Assembly (NCBI RefSeq): GCF_006152065.1
Contig: NZ_VDFW01000003.1
Coordinates: 124,001-188,000 of the forward strand
DNA from: Amycolatopsis alkalitolerans
GTDB taxonomy: Bacteria; Actinomycetota; Actinomycetes; Mycobacteriales; Pseudonocardiaceae
Direction: 5' to 3'
Length of the DNA: 64,000 nt
Within the stretch, counting starts at the first letter, position 1. Each line of letters begins with the position of its first letter. This document shows, one piece after another, positions 25,549 to 35,843 of this stretch. The translations under genes and the position numbers were made by a program. The notes under the pieces were generated by a model. That model did not search any database, was not told the origin of the DNA, and was given only the letters and a program-made list of their open reading frames with translations.

Positions 25549-25625
25549 GCGACAATCGCTCTTTCCCGCGCTCATGGAGCCGACCGGGTGCGGGTGTCCC
25601 GCAAGACGCTGTGGAGAAGAAATGA
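25545..25625 (+). CDS. 26-codon mini-ORF coupled between nuoE and nuoF
   Basis: An ATG at 25545 overlaps the nuoE stop (ATGA). It opens a 26-residue frame (MSDNRSFPRSWS... PQDAVEKK) whose TGA at 25623-25625 overlaps the nuoF ATG at 25622. This fills the only notable gap inside the nuoA-K run with a continuous translation path. It may be a real microprotein or simply a coupling cistron that hands ribosomes from nuoE to nuoF. The peptide has no recognised domain or helix. nuoF also has its own GGAGAAG site, so coupling need not be obligatory. Confidence 0.4.
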   Translation: MSDNRSFPRSWSRPGAGVPQDAVEKK

Positions 25626-26896
25626 CTGATCCGCTGACGCCGGTACTGACCAAGCGGTGGCTGTCGCCGAACTCGTGGCGCCTGGAGACCTACGAGGCGC
25701 TCGAGGGCTACACGGCGATCCGCAAGGCGCTCGCCGGCACGCCGGAGCAGCTCGTGCAGCTCGTCAAGGACTCGGGCCTGCGCGGTCGCGGCGGGGCAGG
25801 ATTCCCGGCCGGGCTCAAGTGGTCGTTCATGCCGCCGAACGAGGACAAGCCGCACTACCTGGTGGTCAACGCCGACGAGGGCGAACCGGGCACCTGCAAG
25901 GACATCCCGCTGATGATGGCGGATCCGCATTCGCTCATCGAGGGATGCATCATCGCCTCGTACGCGATGCGCTCGCACCACTGCTTCATCTACGTGCGCG
26001 GCGAGGCGCTGCACTGCAACCGGCGGCTCAACGCGGCCGTGCGGGAGGCCTACCGCGCCGGGTATCTCGGCAAGAACATCCTCGGGTCCGGGTTCGACCT
26101 GGACATCACGATCCACGCGGGCGCGGGCGCGTACATCTGCGGCGAGGAGACGGCGCTGCTCGACTCGCTCGAAGGCCGCCGCGGCCAGCCGCGGCTCAAG
26201 CCGCCGTTCCCCGCGGCGGCCGGGTTATACGCGGCGCCGACGACGGTGAACAACGTCGAGACCATCGCGAGCGTGCCGTTCATCGTCAACGCCGGGTCCG
26301 ACTGGTTCCGCAAGATGGGGCGGGAGAAGTCGCCGGGCCCGAAGATCTTCTCGATCTCCGGGCATGTCGAGCTGCCGGGCCAGTACGAGGCGCCGCTGGG
26401 CACCACGCTGCGCGAGTTGCTCGATCTGTGCGGCGGGATGAAGGACGGGATCCCGCTGAAGTTCTGGACCCCGGGCGGTTCGTCCACGCCGCTGTTCACC
26501 GCCGAGCACCTCGACGTGCCGCTGGACTTCGAGGGCGCCGCCGAGGCCGGTTCGATGCTCGGCACGACGGCGATCCAGGTGTTCAACGAGACCGTGTCCG
26601 TGCCGTGGGCCGTGATGAAGTGGACCCAGTTCTACAAGCACGAGTCCTGCGGCAAGTGCACGCCGTGCCGTGAGGGCACGTACTGGCTGGACCAGATCCT
26701 GGAGCGGATGGTCGACGGCCGGGGCACCGAGGAGGACATCGACACCCTGCTCGACCTGTGCGACAACATCTTCGGCCGGGCGTTCTGCGCGCTGGCCGAC
26801 GGTGCGGTCAGCCCGGTCGTCAGCGGTATCAAGTACTTCCGCGACGAGTTCCTGGCCCTGTGCCGGAGCAACAAGCCCGAACTGGTGGGAGCGTAG
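25622..26896 (+). CDS. nuoF: NADH-quinone oxidoreductase subunit F
   Basis: This 424-residue subunit binds NADH, FMN and the N3 [4Fe-4S] cluster, the entry point of electrons into complex I. The NADH loop [16 protein letters not shown] and the FMN region [15 protein letters not shown] are present. So is [19 protein letters not shown], and the cluster ligands lie in [15 protein letters not shown] plus a later cysteine in [11 protein letters not shown]. The ATG at 25622 has a GGAGAAG ribosome site; the open frame upstream is not homologous. nuoG follows after two bases. Confidence 0.96.
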   Translation: MTDPLTPVLTKRWLSPNSWRLETYEALEGYTAIRKALAGTPEQLVQLVKDSGLRGRGGAGFPAGLKWSFMPPNEDKPHYLVVNADEGEPGTCKDIPLMMADPHSLIEGCIIASYAMRSHHCFIYVRGEALHCNRRLNAAVREAYRAGYLGKNILGSGFDLDITIHAGAGAYICGEETALLDSLEGRRGQPRLKPPFPAAAGLYAAPTTVNNVETIASVPFIVNAGSDWFRKMGREKSPGPKIFSISGHVELPGQYEAPLGTTLRELLDLCGGMKDGIPLKFWTPGGSSTPLFTAEHLDVPLDFEGAAEAGSMLGTTAIQVFNETVSVPWAVMKWTQFYKHESCGKCTPCREGTYWLDQILERMVDGRGTEEDIDTLLDLCDNIFGRAFCALADGAVSPVVSGIKYFRDEFLALCRSNKPELVGA

Positions 26897-26898
26897 GC

Positions 26899-29355
26899 AT
26901 GACGATGGCGCCGAGTGAAAAGGGCACCGCGCCGAAGCCCGAAGACGCCGTCCCGGAAGGATACGTACGGCTCACGATCGACGGCGAAGAGGTCATCGCG
27001 CCCAAGGGCGAGCTGCTGATCCGCACCGCGGAGCGCCTCGGCACGGTGATCCCGCGGTTCTGCGACCACCCCCTGCTCGACCCGGCAGGCGCCTGCCGCC
27101 AGTGCCTCGTCGAGGTGGAGATGGGCGGGCGGCCGATGCCGAAACCGCAGGCCTCGTGCACGATGACGGTCGCGGACGGGATGGTCGTCAAGACGCAGGT
27201 GACCTCGCCGGTCGCGGACAAGGCGCAGCACGGCGTGATGGAGCTGCTGCTGATCAACCACCCGCTGGACTGCCCGATCTGCGACAAGGGCGGGGAATGC
27301 CCGCTGCAGAACCAGGCGATGACCAACGGCCGCGCCGAGTCGAGGTTCTACGACACCAAGCGGACCTTCCCGAAGCCGTTGCCGATCTCGACGCAGGTGC
27401 TGCTCGACCGGGAGCGGTGCGTGCAGTGCCAGCGCTGCACCCGGTTCTCCGCGCAGATCGCCGGCGACCCGTTCATCGAGCTGCTCGAGCGCGGCGCCGA
27501 CCAGCAGATCGGTACCGCGGAGACGGCCGATGTGCTCGACATGGCCTCCCGGACGTCGTCGGGGCAGCCGTTCCAGTCGTACTTCTCCGGCAACACGATC
27601 CAGATCTGCCCGGTCGGAGCGCTGACCTCGGCGCTGTACCGGTTCCGCGCCCGGCCGTTCGACCTGGTGTCCTCGCCGAGCGTGTGCGAGCACTGCTCGT
27701 CGGGCTGCGCCGAGCGGACGGACTTCCGGCGTGGCCAGGTGATGCGCAAGCTCGCCGGCAACGACCCGGACGTCAACGAGGAATGGTTGTGCGACAAGGG
27801 CCGGTTCGCGTTCCGCTACGCGGGGGCCGCGGACCGGATCCGGCGCCCGCTGGTCCGGGACGCTTCCGGTGCGCTTCGCGAGTCCTCGTGGACCGAGGCG
27901 ATGCGTGCCGCCGCTGCCGGCCTGGCGAAGGCCCGGGATTCGCGCGGGGTCGGCGTCCTCGCCGGTGGGCGGCTGACGCTGGAGGACGCGTACGCGTACG
28001 CGAAGTTCGCGCGGATCGCCTTGCACACCAACGACATCGACTTCCGCGCCCGCGCGCATTCGGACGAGGAGCTGTCGTTCCTCGCTGCCCGGGTCGTCGG
28101 GGCGGAGGGGGTGACGTTCGCGTCGCTGGAGCACGCGCCGACGGTGCTGTGCGTCGCCTTCGAGCCCGAGGACGAGGCGCCGATCGTGTTCCTGCGGCTG
28201 CGTAAGGCGGCCCGCAAGCGCGGCGCGAAGATCGTCCACCTTGGACAGTGGACCACGCCTTCGGTCCGCAAGACGTTCGGCGAGCTGCTCGCCTGCGCCC
28301 CCGGCGGCGAACCGGCGGCGCTCGCCGGGCTCGCGTCGCACGCGCCGGACCTGGACGCGGCGCTCGCGCAGGACGGAGCGGTGATCCTCGTGGGCGAGCG
28401 GGCCGCCGAGGTGCCGGGCCTGTTCTCCGCGGTGCACGAACTGGCGGCGCGCACGGGCGCGCGGGTCGCGTGGATCCCGCGGCGGGCCGGTGAACGCGGT
28501 GCGCTCGAGGCGGGTGCGGTGCCGACGCTGCTGCCCGGCGGACGCCCGGTCACCGACGCGGCGGCTCGCGCGGAGATCGAAAGTGCCTGGGGCGCTTCGC
28601 TTCCCGCCGAGCCCGGCCGCGACACGAGCGCGATCGTCGAGGCGCTCGCCGGCGGTTCGCTGAGCGGCGTCGTGATCGGCGGCGTCGATCCGGACGACCT
28701 GCCCGATCCGGAGCTGGCCCGCCGCGCGCTGGACCAGGCCGAGTTCGTGGTGAGCATCGAGATGCGGCCGAGCGGGGTGACCGAGCGAGCCGACGTGGTG
28801 CTGCCGATCGCGCCGGATGTCGAGAAGGCGGGCAGCTACGTCAACTGGGAGGGCCGCCGCCGCTCGTTCGACACCACGATCGAGAACACCGGGGCCCTGC
28901 CGGACTGCCGCGTCCTCGACACGCTCGCCGTCGAAATGGAAGCGGACCTGTTCACGCAGACCGCGGCCGCGGCGTACGGCGACTTCGCCCGGCTCCCGGC
29001 CTACGGCCCGCGCCCGGCTTTCGAGCCGGTTTCGGCGAACGGCGCCGCGTCCGGGGTCCGGCTGGCGACCTGGCGGCAGTTGCTGGACAACGGGTCGATG
29101 CAGGACGAGGAGCCGCATCTGGCCGGCACGGCGCGCCGCGTCGTGGCGCGGGTTTCGGAGGCAGCCGCCCGGGAACTGGGCGAGACGGTCACGGTGTTCA
29201 CCGACCGGGGCGCGATCACGGTGCCCGTCGAGGTGGCGGACCTGCCCGAAGGCGTCGTGTGGCTGCCGGCCAACTCCGGTGACTCCCGGGTCCGGGCGAA
29301 ACTCGGCGCCGGGCACGGAACCGTCGTTTCCATCGAAGCGGGAGGCGAGCGATGA
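26899..29355 (+). CDS. nuoG: NADH-quinone oxidoreductase subunit G
   Basis: This 818-residue subunit is the largest of the peripheral arm. An N-terminal ferredoxin-like domain has cysteines in [18 protein letters not shown]. The His-cysteine cluster domain ([13 protein letters not shown]) and a further [4Fe-4S] set ([10 protein letters not shown] and IQICPVGAL) follow. A molybdopterin-oxidoreductase-like domain, opening with [14 protein letters not shown], makes up the rest. This last Cys set marks the extra N7-type cluster found in some bacteria. The C-terminal half is divergent and catalytically inactive in this family. The stop overlaps nuoH. Confidence 0.95.
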   Translation: MTMAPSEKGTAPKPEDAVPEGYVRLTIDGEEVIAPKGELLIRTAERLGTVIPRFCDHPLLDPAGACRQCLVEVEMGGRPMPKPQASCTMTVADGMVVKTQVTSPVADKAQHGVMELLLINHPLDCPICDKGGECPLQNQAMTNGRAESRFYDTKRTFPKPLPISTQVLLDRERCVQCQRCTRFSAQIAGDPFIELLERGADQQIGTAETADVLDMASRTSSGQPFQSYFSGNTIQICPVGALTSALYRFRARPFDLVSSPSVCEHCSSGCAERTDFRRGQVMRKLAGNDPDVNEEWLCDKGRFAFRYAGAADRIRRPLVRDASGALRESSWTEAMRAAAAGLAKARDSRGVGVLAGGRLTLEDAYAYAKFARIALHTNDIDFRARAHSDEELSFLAARVVGAEGVTFASLEHAPTVLCVAFEPEDEAPIVFLRLRKAARKRGAKIVHLGQWTTPSVRKTFGELLACAPGGEPAALAGLASHAPDLDAALAQDGAVILVGERAAEVPGLFSAVHELAARTGARVAWIPRRAGERGALEAGAVPTLLPGGRPVTDAAARAEIESAWGASLPAEPGRDTSAIVEALAGGSLSGVVIGGVDPDDLPDPELARRALDQAEFVVSIEMRPSGVTERADVVLPIAPDVEKAGSYVNWEGRRRSFDTTIENTGALPDCRVLDTLAVEMEADLFTQTAAAAYGDFARLPAYGPRPAFEPVSANGAASGVRLATWRQLLDNGSMQDEEPHLAGTARRVVARVSEAAARELGETVTVFTDRGAITVPVEVADLPEGVVWLPANSGDSRVRAKLGAGHGTVVSIEAGGER

Positions 29356-30665
29356 ACCCGTTGATGGTGCAGGAACCGCTGACCAGGGCGGAGCTGCTGG
29401 CGAACGATCCGTGGTGGCTGATCCTGATCAAGGCCGTGGTGATCCTGCTGATCGGGCCGATCATGACGATCCTCCTGATCGTGTGGGAGCGCAAGGCGGT
29501 CGGCCGGATGCAGAACCGGCCGGGGCCCAACCGCGTCGGGCCGGGTGGCTACCTGCAATCGCTGGCGGACGCGTTGAAGCTGCCGTTCAAGGAACAGATC
29601 ATCCCGGACACGGCCGACCGCAAGGTGTACTTCCTCGCGCCGGTGATCGCCGTGATCCCGGCGCTGGTCGCGCTGTCGGCGATCCCCTTCGGGCCGCAGG
29701 TGTCGATCTTCGGCCACCAGACGGTGCTGCAGCTGGTGGACCTGCCGGTCGGGGTGCTGCTGGTCCTGGCGTGCTCGTCGGTCGGGGTGTACGGGATCGT
29801 GCTCGCGGGCTGGTCGTCCGGCTCGCCGTACCCGCTGCTCGGCGGGCTGCGCTCGGCGGCACAGGTGATCTCCTACGAGATCGCGATGGGGCTGTCGATC
29901 GTCGCGGTGGTGCTGTACGCGCACTCACTGTCCACAGGGGACATCGTCAACGCGCAGACGCACGGCTGGTACTTCTACCTGACGATCCCGAGTTTCGTGA
30001 TCTACCTGATCTCCATGGTCGGTGAGACGAACCGGGCGCCGTTCGACCTGCCGGAGGCGGAGTCCGAGCTGGTCGGCGGGTTCCACACGGAGTACTCGTC
30101 GATGAAGTTCGCGATGTTCTTCCTCGCCGAGTACGTCAACATGGTGATCGTGTCGGCGTTCTGCACGACGCTGTTCCTCGGCGGCTGGATGTTCCCGTTC
30201 GTCGGGCTCGACTCGCCCCTGAACAAGGGCTGGCTGCCGCTGATCTGGTTCGGGATCAAGCTGTTCGCGCTGCTGTTCTGCTTCATCTGGCTGCGCGCCA
30301 CGTTGCCGCGGTTCCGGTACGACCAGTTCATGAGGCTGGGCTGGAAGGTGCTGGTCCCGGCGAACCTCGTGTGGATCATCGTGATCGTCGCGTTCCGCGC
30401 GATCCGGCAGAACGGCGGCCTGTCGACGGGGCAGATCGTGATCGGCGTGGTCATCGTGGCGGTGGTCGCGATCGGGGTCGCCCTGCTGGTACCGGACAAG
30501 CGGCCGCCGGAGGACGACCGGGTGCCGATCACCGGCGGTGGTTACCCGCTGCCGCCGCTGGACCTGACGGTGCCGGACGTGCCCGACCGGACGAAGAAGC
30601 GGCGCCGGAAGGCTGTCGGAGCCGGAGAACCCGCGCAAGTTGGGAGTTCCGATGGGACTGTTTGA
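29352..30665 (+). CDS. nuoH: NADH-quinone oxidoreductase subunit H
   Basis: This 437-residue membrane subunit shapes the quinone channel and links it to the proton path. It shows about eight helices and the signatures [16 protein letters not shown], near the N-terminus, and [20 protein letters not shown] in the long loop. The C-terminal tail of about 60 residues ([12 protein letters not shown] to [11 protein letters not shown]) is hydrophilic and basic, a usual actinobacterial extension. The ATG overlaps the nuoG stop, and the last 14 bases overlap nuoI in another frame. Confidence 0.96.
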   Translation: MNPLMVQEPLTRAELLANDPWWLILIKAVVILLIGPIMTILLIVWERKAVGRMQNRPGPNRVGPGGYLQSLADALKLPFKEQIIPDTADRKVYFLAPVIAVIPALVALSAIPFGPQVSIFGHQTVLQLVDLPVGVLLVLACSSVGVYGIVLAGWSSGSPYPLLGGLRSAAQVISYEIAMGLSIVAVVLYAHSLSTGDIVNAQTHGWYFYLTIPSFVIYLISMVGETNRAPFDLPEAESELVGGFHTEYSSMKFAMFFLAEYVNMVIVSAFCTTLFLGGWMFPFVGLDSPLNKGWLPLIWFGIKLFALLFCFIWLRATLPRFRYDQFMRLGWKVLVPANLVWIIVIVAFRAIRQNGGLSTGQIVIGVVIVAVVAIGVALLVPDKRPPEDDRVPITGGGYPLPPLDLTVPDVPDRTKKRRRKAVGAGEPAQVGSSDGTV

Positions 30666-31218
30666 TCCGCTCAAGGGCTTTGGCGTCACCTTCGGGATGA
30701 TGTTCAAGAAGGTGGCGACGGAGGAGTACCCGGAGGCCGGTGCGCCGGCCGCGCCCCGGTATCACGGGCGCCACCAGCTCAACCGCCATCCGGACGGGCT
30801 GGAGAAGTGCGTCGGCTGTGAACTGTGCGCGTGGGCGTGCCCGGCGGACGCGATCTTCGTCGAGGGCGGGGACAACACCGAAGAAGCCCGGTACTCGCCG
30901 GGCGAGCGGTACGGCAAGGACTACCAGATCAACTACCTGCGCTGCATCGGCTGCGGCCTGTGCATCGAGGCGTGCCCGACGCGATCCCTGACGATGATCA
31001 ACTTCTACGAGATCGCCGACGACGACCGGCAGCGGCTGATCTACACGAAGCAGGACCTGCTCGCGCCGCTGCTGCCGGGCATGGAGCAGCCGCCGCATCC
31101 GATGCGCCTTGGCGAGGACGAGCAGGACTACTACATCCACGGCCCGGAGCTGGCTCGCGGGCGCGGCGTCCCCTCGGGCGAGACGGTGGAAACGGCGCAC
31201 GAGGAGGTCATCGGATGA
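30652..31218 (+). CDS. nuoI: NADH-quinone oxidoreductase subunit I
   Basis: This 188-residue ferredoxin-like subunit carries two [4Fe-4S] clusters (N6a and N6b). Both CXXCXXCXXXCP motifs are complete: [12 protein letters not shown] near residues 50-61 and [12 protein letters not shown] near 95-106. It relays electrons from NuoG to NuoB. The ATG at 30652 has a GGGAG ribosome site located within the end of nuoH, and an upstream TTG is less likely. The C-terminal region after [15 protein letters not shown] is longer than in proteobacteria. The stop overlaps nuoJ. Confidence 0.96.
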   Translation: MGLFDPLKGFGVTFGMMFKKVATEEYPEAGAPAAPRYHGRHQLNRHPDGLEKCVGCELCAWACPADAIFVEGGDNTEEARYSPGERYGKDYQINYLRCIGCGLCIEACPTRSLTMINFYEIADDDRQRLIYTKQDLLAPLLPGMEQPPHPMRLGEDEQDYYIHGPELARGRGVPSGETVETAHEEVIG

Positions 31219-32036
31219 CCGGCGCGACGAGTTCACTGGTGCTCGCCCAGGCCGTCGATCAGAGCACCTCCGTCGGGGAGGCGGTCGCGTTCTGGATCCT
31301 GGGGCCGGTCGCGCTGCTGGGCGCGCTCGGGCTGATCTTCGCCCGCAGTGCCGTCCACTCGGCACTGTTCCTGGCGACGACGATGTTCTCGCTCGGTGTG
31401 CTGTACCTGGTCCAGCAGGCGCCGTTCCTCGGCTTCACCCAGATCATCGTGTACACCGGCGCGATCATGATGCTGTTCCTGTTCGTGCTGATGCTCGTCG
31501 GGCGGGAGAGTTCCGACTCGGTGGTCGAAGTGCTCCGCGGGCAACGACTGTGGGCCACCATCCTTGGGGTCGGCGTCGCCGGTCTGTTGGTCACCGGGCT
31601 GCTCAACGCGCTGTCCAACGTCAGCCCGGCGCCCACGCCGAACGGCACCCCGGCCGGGCTCGGGCGGTTGATCTTCACCGACTACCTGTTCCCGTTCGAG
31701 CTGACCTCGGCCCTGCTGATCACCGCCGCGCTCGGCGCGATGGTGCTGGCGTTCAACGAAAGGCGCGGCCGCCGCAAGCAGAAGGACCTCGTCGAGGCAC
31801 GGTTCCGCGGCGAGTACGAGCGCATCTCGCCGAAGCCCGGGCCCGGTGTCTTCGCGACTTCGCATTCGGTCATGACCCCGGCCCTGCTGCCCGACGGCAC
31901 GGTCGCGAAGGACTCGCTGTCGGCGATCATCGAGTCCACCCCGACCGCTCAGCTCGAGGCCGAGCGGAAGCGGGTGGAGGGCACGGAGCCGCAGCCGGAC
32001 GCGCACGCGCTGACCGGTTCGGAGGAGAAGGAATGA
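31215..32036 (+). CDS. nuoJ: NADH-quinone oxidoreductase subunit J
   Basis: This 273-residue membrane subunit has five helices, including the conserved [19 protein letters not shown] with its pi-bulge helix that takes part in coupling. After helix five ([20 protein letters not shown]) comes a cytoplasmic tail of about 90 residues, rich in charged amino acids, that is common in actinobacteria. The frame extends upstream of 31215 antisense to meaning. The ATG overlaps the nuoI stop and the end overlaps nuoK (ATGA). Confidence 0.94.
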   Translation: MTGATSSLVLAQAVDQSTSVGEAVAFWILGPVALLGALGLIFARSAVHSALFLATTMFSLGVLYLVQQAPFLGFTQIIVYTGAIMMLFLFVLMLVGRESSDSVVEVLRGQRLWATILGVGVAGLLVTGLLNALSNVSPAPTPNGTPAGLGRLIFTDYLFPFELTSALLITAALGAMVLAFNERRGRRKQKDLVEARFRGEYERISPKPGPGVFATSHSVMTPALLPDGTVAKDSLSAIIESTPTAQLEAERKRVEGTEPQPDAHALTGSEEKE

Positions 32037-32332
32037 CTCCCACCTACTACCTGTTGCTGTCCGCCCTGCTGTTCTCCATCGGCGCCGTCGGCGTGCTGGT
32101 GCGGCGCAACGCCATCGTCGTGTTCATGTGCATCGAACTGATGCTCAACGCGGTGAACCTGTCGCTGGTGACGTTCTCCCGTATCAACGGGAGCCTCGAC
32201 GGCCAGGTGATGGCGTTCTTCGTGATGGTCGTGGCCGCCGCCGAGGTCGTGGTGGGGCTCGCGATCATCATGGCCATCTTCCGGACCCGGCGCTCGGCCT
32301 CGGTCGACGACACCAACCTGCTCAAGTACTGA
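32033..32332 (+). CDS. nuoK: NADH-quinone oxidoreductase subunit K
   Basis: This 99-residue subunit has the three MrpC-like helices. The two membrane glutamates that carry protons are visible in [16 protein letters not shown] and [17 protein letters not shown]. Length and sequence match the family fully. The ATG overlaps the nuoJ stop. After it comes a 66-base gap, one of the longer ones inside the operon, which contains repeat copy C just before nuoL. Confidence 0.96.
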   Translation: MTPTYYLLLSALLFSIGAVGVLVRRNAIVVFMCIELMLNAVNLSLVTFSRINGSLDGQVMAFFVMVVAAAEVVVGLAIIMAIFRTRRSASVDDTNLLKY

Positions 32333-32336
32333 GAGG

Positions 32337-32385
32337 CCCCGCCCGCCAGCCCACCGCCGCCCTCAACGGACGCGCTGCGCGCGGC
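32337..32385 (+). repeat. GC-rich repeat element, copy C (before nuoL)
   Basis: This copy combines the 18-base block shared with copy A and the 17-base block shared with copy B. It lies between nuoK and the nuoL ribosome site (GAAAGGAT) and could form a short GC hairpin. Confidence 0.6.
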
Positions 32386-32398
32386 AGAAAGGATCTAA

Positions 32399-34294
32399 GT
32401 GACTGCATCATCGTGGCTGCTGGTCGCGTTCCCAGCACTGGGCGCGCTGATCCTGCTGGCCGGAGGCAGGCGGACCGACCGCTGGGGGCACCTGCTCGGC
32501 TGTGCCACCGTCATCGCGTCCTTCGTGTACGGGCTGGTGCTGTTCATCGCCAGCGACGGCAAGCCGACCGACACGACGATCTATTCGTGGTTCCCGGTCG
32601 GCAACCTCTCGATCGACATCGGGTTCCGGATCGACGCGCTGTCCCTGGTCTTCGTGCTGCTGATCACCGGGGTCGGTTCGCTGATCCACATCTACTCGAT
32701 CGGCTACATGGCCGAGGATCCGAATCGCCGGAAGTTCTTCGGGTACCTGAACCTGTTCGTCGCCTCGATGCTGATTCTGGTGCTGGGCAACAACTTCGTC
32801 AGCCTCTACCTCGGGTGGGAAGGCGTCGGCCTCGCTTCCTACCTGCTCATCGGGTGGTACACCGACCGGCCCTCGGCCGCGACCGCGGCGAAGAAGGCGT
32901 TCCTGATGAACCGGGTCGGCGACGTCGGCCTGGCGGTCGCGATCTTCCTGATGTTCAAGTACCTCGGCACGGTCACCTACGCCGGGGTGTTCGCGAACAT
33001 CGGCCACGCCCCGCCGGGCGCGATCACGGCGATCGCGATCCTGCTGCTGCTCGGGGCCTGCGGCAAGTCCGGCCAGTTCCCGTTGCAGGCATGGCTTCCG
33101 GACGCGATGGAAGGCCCGACCCCGGTGTCGGCCCTCATCCACGCCGCGACGATGGTGACCGCCGGGGTCTACCTGGTGGCCCGGTCGAACCCGATCTTCA
33201 ACGAGACCGAGACCGGGCGCCTGATCGTCACCCTCGTCGGCGCAGTCACGTTGCTGATCGGATCGATCATCGGTTGCGCCTACGACGACATCAAGAAGGT
33301 GCTCGCCTATTCGACGGTGAGCCAGATCGGCTACATGATGCTGGCCGTCGGGCTCGGGCCGTTCGGCTACGCGCTAGGCATCATGCACCTGCTGACGCAC
33401 GGCTTCTTCAAGGCCGGGCTCTTCCTCGGCGCCGGTTCGATCATGCACGCCATGAACGACGAGGTAGACATGCGAAAGTTCGGCGGGCTGTACAAGCGAA
33501 TGCCGATCACCTTCGCCACGTTCGGATTCGGTTATCTGGCCATCATCGGGTTCCCCTTCCTGTCTGGTTACTTCTCCAAGGATCCGATCATCGAGGCGGC
33601 GTTCGGCGAAGCCGGCTGGCGCGGGTGGGCATTCGGCCTTGCCGCCATGCTCGGTGCGGCGCTCACCGCCTTCTACATGACGCGGCTGGTGCTGATGACC
33701 TTCTTCGGCAAGGCCCGCTGGCAGGAGCTCAAGTCCAGCGACGGCCGGGAGTTCCACCCGCACGAGGCGCCCGCCGTGATGACCGTGCCGATGATCATCC
33801 TTGCGCTCGGCTCGATCGGCGCCGGCGCGTTCTTCTCGCTCGGCGACCGGCTCACCGGCTGGCTCACCCCTTCGCTCGGCGAACTGAGCGAAGCGGAGCA
33901 CAGCGTCATCCCGCACGCGCTGATCCCGTGGCTGACAATCCTCCTTTCCGCACTCGGTGTGCTCGTGGCATGGCTCGTGGTCGGGCGGCGTGAGACTCCG
34001 GTCGAACGCCCGCAGAACGTGTCCGCCGTGGTCCGTGCGGCGCGCAAGGACCTGTACGGCAACGCGCTCAACGAAGGCCTCGTCGCGACGCCCGGGATGT
34101 GGCTGACCCGCTTCTCGGTCTACCTCGACAGCCGGGGCGTGGACGGTGCGGTCAACGGCCTGGCCGCCGCGCTCGGCGGCGGGTCCGGACGGCTCAGGCG
34201 CCTGCAGACCGGGTTCGTCCGCTCGTATGCACTTTCGATGCTGGCCGGTTCGTTCGTGCTGGTCCTGGCCCTGCTGTTGGTGAGGTTCTCATGA
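32399..34294 (+). CDS. nuoL: NADH-quinone oxidoreductase subunit L
   Basis: This 631-residue antiporter-like proton pump subunit has about 16 helices. It carries the family glutamate and lysine residues: [51 protein letters not shown] and a late [13 protein letters not shown] lysine. The C-terminal part would form the lateral amphipathic helix and final anchor. The GTG at 32399 has a GAAAGGAT site. Being preceded by a 66-base gap with a repeat element, it could have some expression of its own. The stop overlaps nuoM. Confidence 0.96.
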   Translation: MTASSWLLVAFPALGALILLAGGRRTDRWGHLLGCATVIASFVYGLVLFIASDGKPTDTTIYSWFPVGNLSIDIGFRIDALSLVFVLLITGVGSLIHIYSIGYMAEDPNRRKFFGYLNLFVASMLILVLGNNFVSLYLGWEGVGLASYLLIGWYTDRPSAATAAKKAFLMNRVGDVGLAVAIFLMFKYLGTVTYAGVFANIGHAPPGAITAIAILLLLGACGKSGQFPLQAWLPDAMEGPTPVSALIHAATMVTAGVYLVARSNPIFNETETGRLIVTLVGAVTLLIGSIIGCAYDDIKKVLAYSTVSQIGYMMLAVGLGPFGYALGIMHLLTHGFFKAGLFLGAGSIMHAMNDEVDMRKFGGLYKRMPITFATFGFGYLAIIGFPFLSGYFSKDPIIEAAFGEAGWRGWAFGLAAMLGAALTAFYMTRLVLMTFFGKARWQELKSSDGREFHPHEAPAVMTVPMIILALGSIGAGAFFSLGDRLTGWLTPSLGELSEAEHSVIPHALIPWLTILLSALGVLVAWLVVGRRETPVERPQNVSAVVRAARKDLYGNALNEGLVATPGMWLTRFSVYLDSRGVDGAVNGLAAALGGGSGRLRRLQTGFVRSYALSMLAGSFVLVLALLLVRFS

Positions 34295-35841
34295 CCTGGG
34301 TACTGGCGCTGATCCTGTTGCCGCTGGTCGGCGCGGTGGTGCTGACCGGCCTGCGGCGAAACGACCGTATGGCCACGGCCGTCGCACTGGCGTTCTCGAT
34401 CGTCGAGTTCCTGCTCGTGATCCCGATGTGGGCGACCTACCACCCCAGCGGTGACCGGTTGCAGCAGACGACGTCGATGGACTGGATCCCGACCTTCGGC
34501 GTCCACATCTCCTTCGGCGTCGACGGCATCGCGCTGATCATGATCGCGGTGATCACGTTCCTGGTGCCGATCGTCATCGGTGTGCTGGGCCGTGCCGACA
34601 AGCTGCCCGAGGGGCGCAGCGCGGGCGGGTATCTCGCGCTGATCCTGGTGCAGCAGGCGCTGACGATCGCGGTGTTCGCGGCGACCGATGTGTTCCTGTT
34701 CTATGTGCTGTTCGAGATCATGCTGATCCCGATGTACTTCCTCATCGGCGGCTACGGCGGCGCGAACCGGCAGTACGCGGCGGTCAAGTTCTTCCTGTAC
34801 TCCTTCCTCGGCGGGCTGATCATGCTCGCGTCGGCGATCGGCGCGTACTCGATCGCCGCCGACAAGCTGGGCAAGGGCACGTTCGACTGGGCCACGCTGG
34901 TCACGGTCGTCCGTGACGCGCCGACCGGCACGCAGATCTGGCTGTTCCTCGGCTTCTTCCTCGCGTTCGCGATCAAGGCGCCGCTGGTGCCGTTCCACAC
35001 CTGGCTCCCGGACGCGGCCGGCGAGGCACCGATCGGCGTCGCGGTGCTGATCGTCGGCGTGCTGGACAAGGTCGGCACGTTCGGGCTCCTGCGCTACTGC
35101 CTGCCGATGTTCCCCGAGGCCAGCAAGACGCTCGCGCCGCTTGTGCTGGTTCTGGCCGTGCTCGGTGTGCTCTACGGCTCGATCCTCGCGGCGGGGCAGC
35201 AGGACATGAAGCGGTTCGTGGCCTACGTGTCCATCGCGCACTTCGGGTTCATCGCGATGGGCATCTTCGCCTTCACCCAGCAGGCCGCCGTCGGCTCGGC
35301 GACCTACATGCTCAACCACAGCCTCGCGACCGGAATGTTGATCGTGGTACTCGGCCTGGTCATCGCGCGTGGCGGGTCGACGCGGATCTCGGACTACGGC
35401 GGGATGTACAAGGTGACTCCTTTGCTGGGTGGCATGCTGCTCATCGCTGGTCTGTCCACTTTGTCCTTGCCGGGGACCAACTCCTTCGTCAGTGAGTTCC
35501 TGGTGCTGTTGGGTTCATTCAAAACCCAGCCGGTTTACGCGATCCTCGCGTCGGTCGGCATGGTGCTCGCCGCGGTCTACGTGCTGTGGCTCTACCAGCG
35601 CACGATGACCGGACCGGTCCGCGGCGACGCGCTCATGGGCGCGGGCGGCGGACCGGGTACCGCCATCGCGCCCGAGTTCGGCGCGAAGAAGACCATCCGC
35701 GATCTGGGCGCCGGCGAGCTCGCGCTCCTGGTGCCCATGGTCGTGCTGATCATCGGCCTCGGGTTCTATCCGAAACCCGTGCTCGACACGGTGGGACCGT
35801 CGGTGCAGGCCACGCTTTCGGCCGTGCAAGGAGGGCACTGA
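34291..35841 (+). CDS. nuoM: NADH-quinone oxidoreductase subunit M
   Basis: This 516-residue antiporter-like proton pump subunit has about 14 helices. The key glutamate is in [18 protein letters not shown], and the lysine set includes [17 protein letters not shown] and the HFGFIAMG region. The actinobacterial form has [24 protein letters not shown] after the WLPDA motif where many bacteria have a histidine-rich variant; the channel lysine is kept. The ATG overlaps the nuoL stop. The open frame upstream is not homologous. Confidence 0.95.
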   Translation: MTWVLALILLPLVGAVVLTGLRRNDRMATAVALAFSIVEFLLVIPMWATYHPSGDRLQQTTSMDWIPTFGVHISFGVDGIALIMIAVITFLVPIVIGVLGRADKLPEGRSAGGYLALILVQQALTIAVFAATDVFLFYVLFEIMLIPMYFLIGGYGGANRQYAAVKFFLYSFLGGLIMLASAIGAYSIAADKLGKGTFDWATLVTVVRDAPTGTQIWLFLGFFLAFAIKAPLVPFHTWLPDAAGEAPIGVAVLIVGVLDKVGTFGLLRYCLPMFPEASKTLAPLVLVLAVLGVLYGSILAAGQQDMKRFVAYVSIAHFGFIAMGIFAFTQQAAVGSATYMLNHSLATGMLIVVLGLVIARGGSTRISDYGGMYKVTPLLGGMLLIAGLSTLSLPGTNSFVSEFLVLLGSFKTQPVYAILASVGMVLAAVYVLWLYQRTMTGPVRGDALMGAGGGPGTAIAPEFGAKKTIRDLGAGELALLVPMVVLIIGLGFYPKPVLDTVGPSVQATLSAVQGGH

Positions 35842-35843
35842 AA

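Noticed and set aside
26632-29316. 894-codon minus-strand open frame opposite nuoG
   Set aside because: The protein is Arg/Ala/Gly-rich with no domain. Long antisense frames are expected in GC-rich DNA opposite strongly biased codons.
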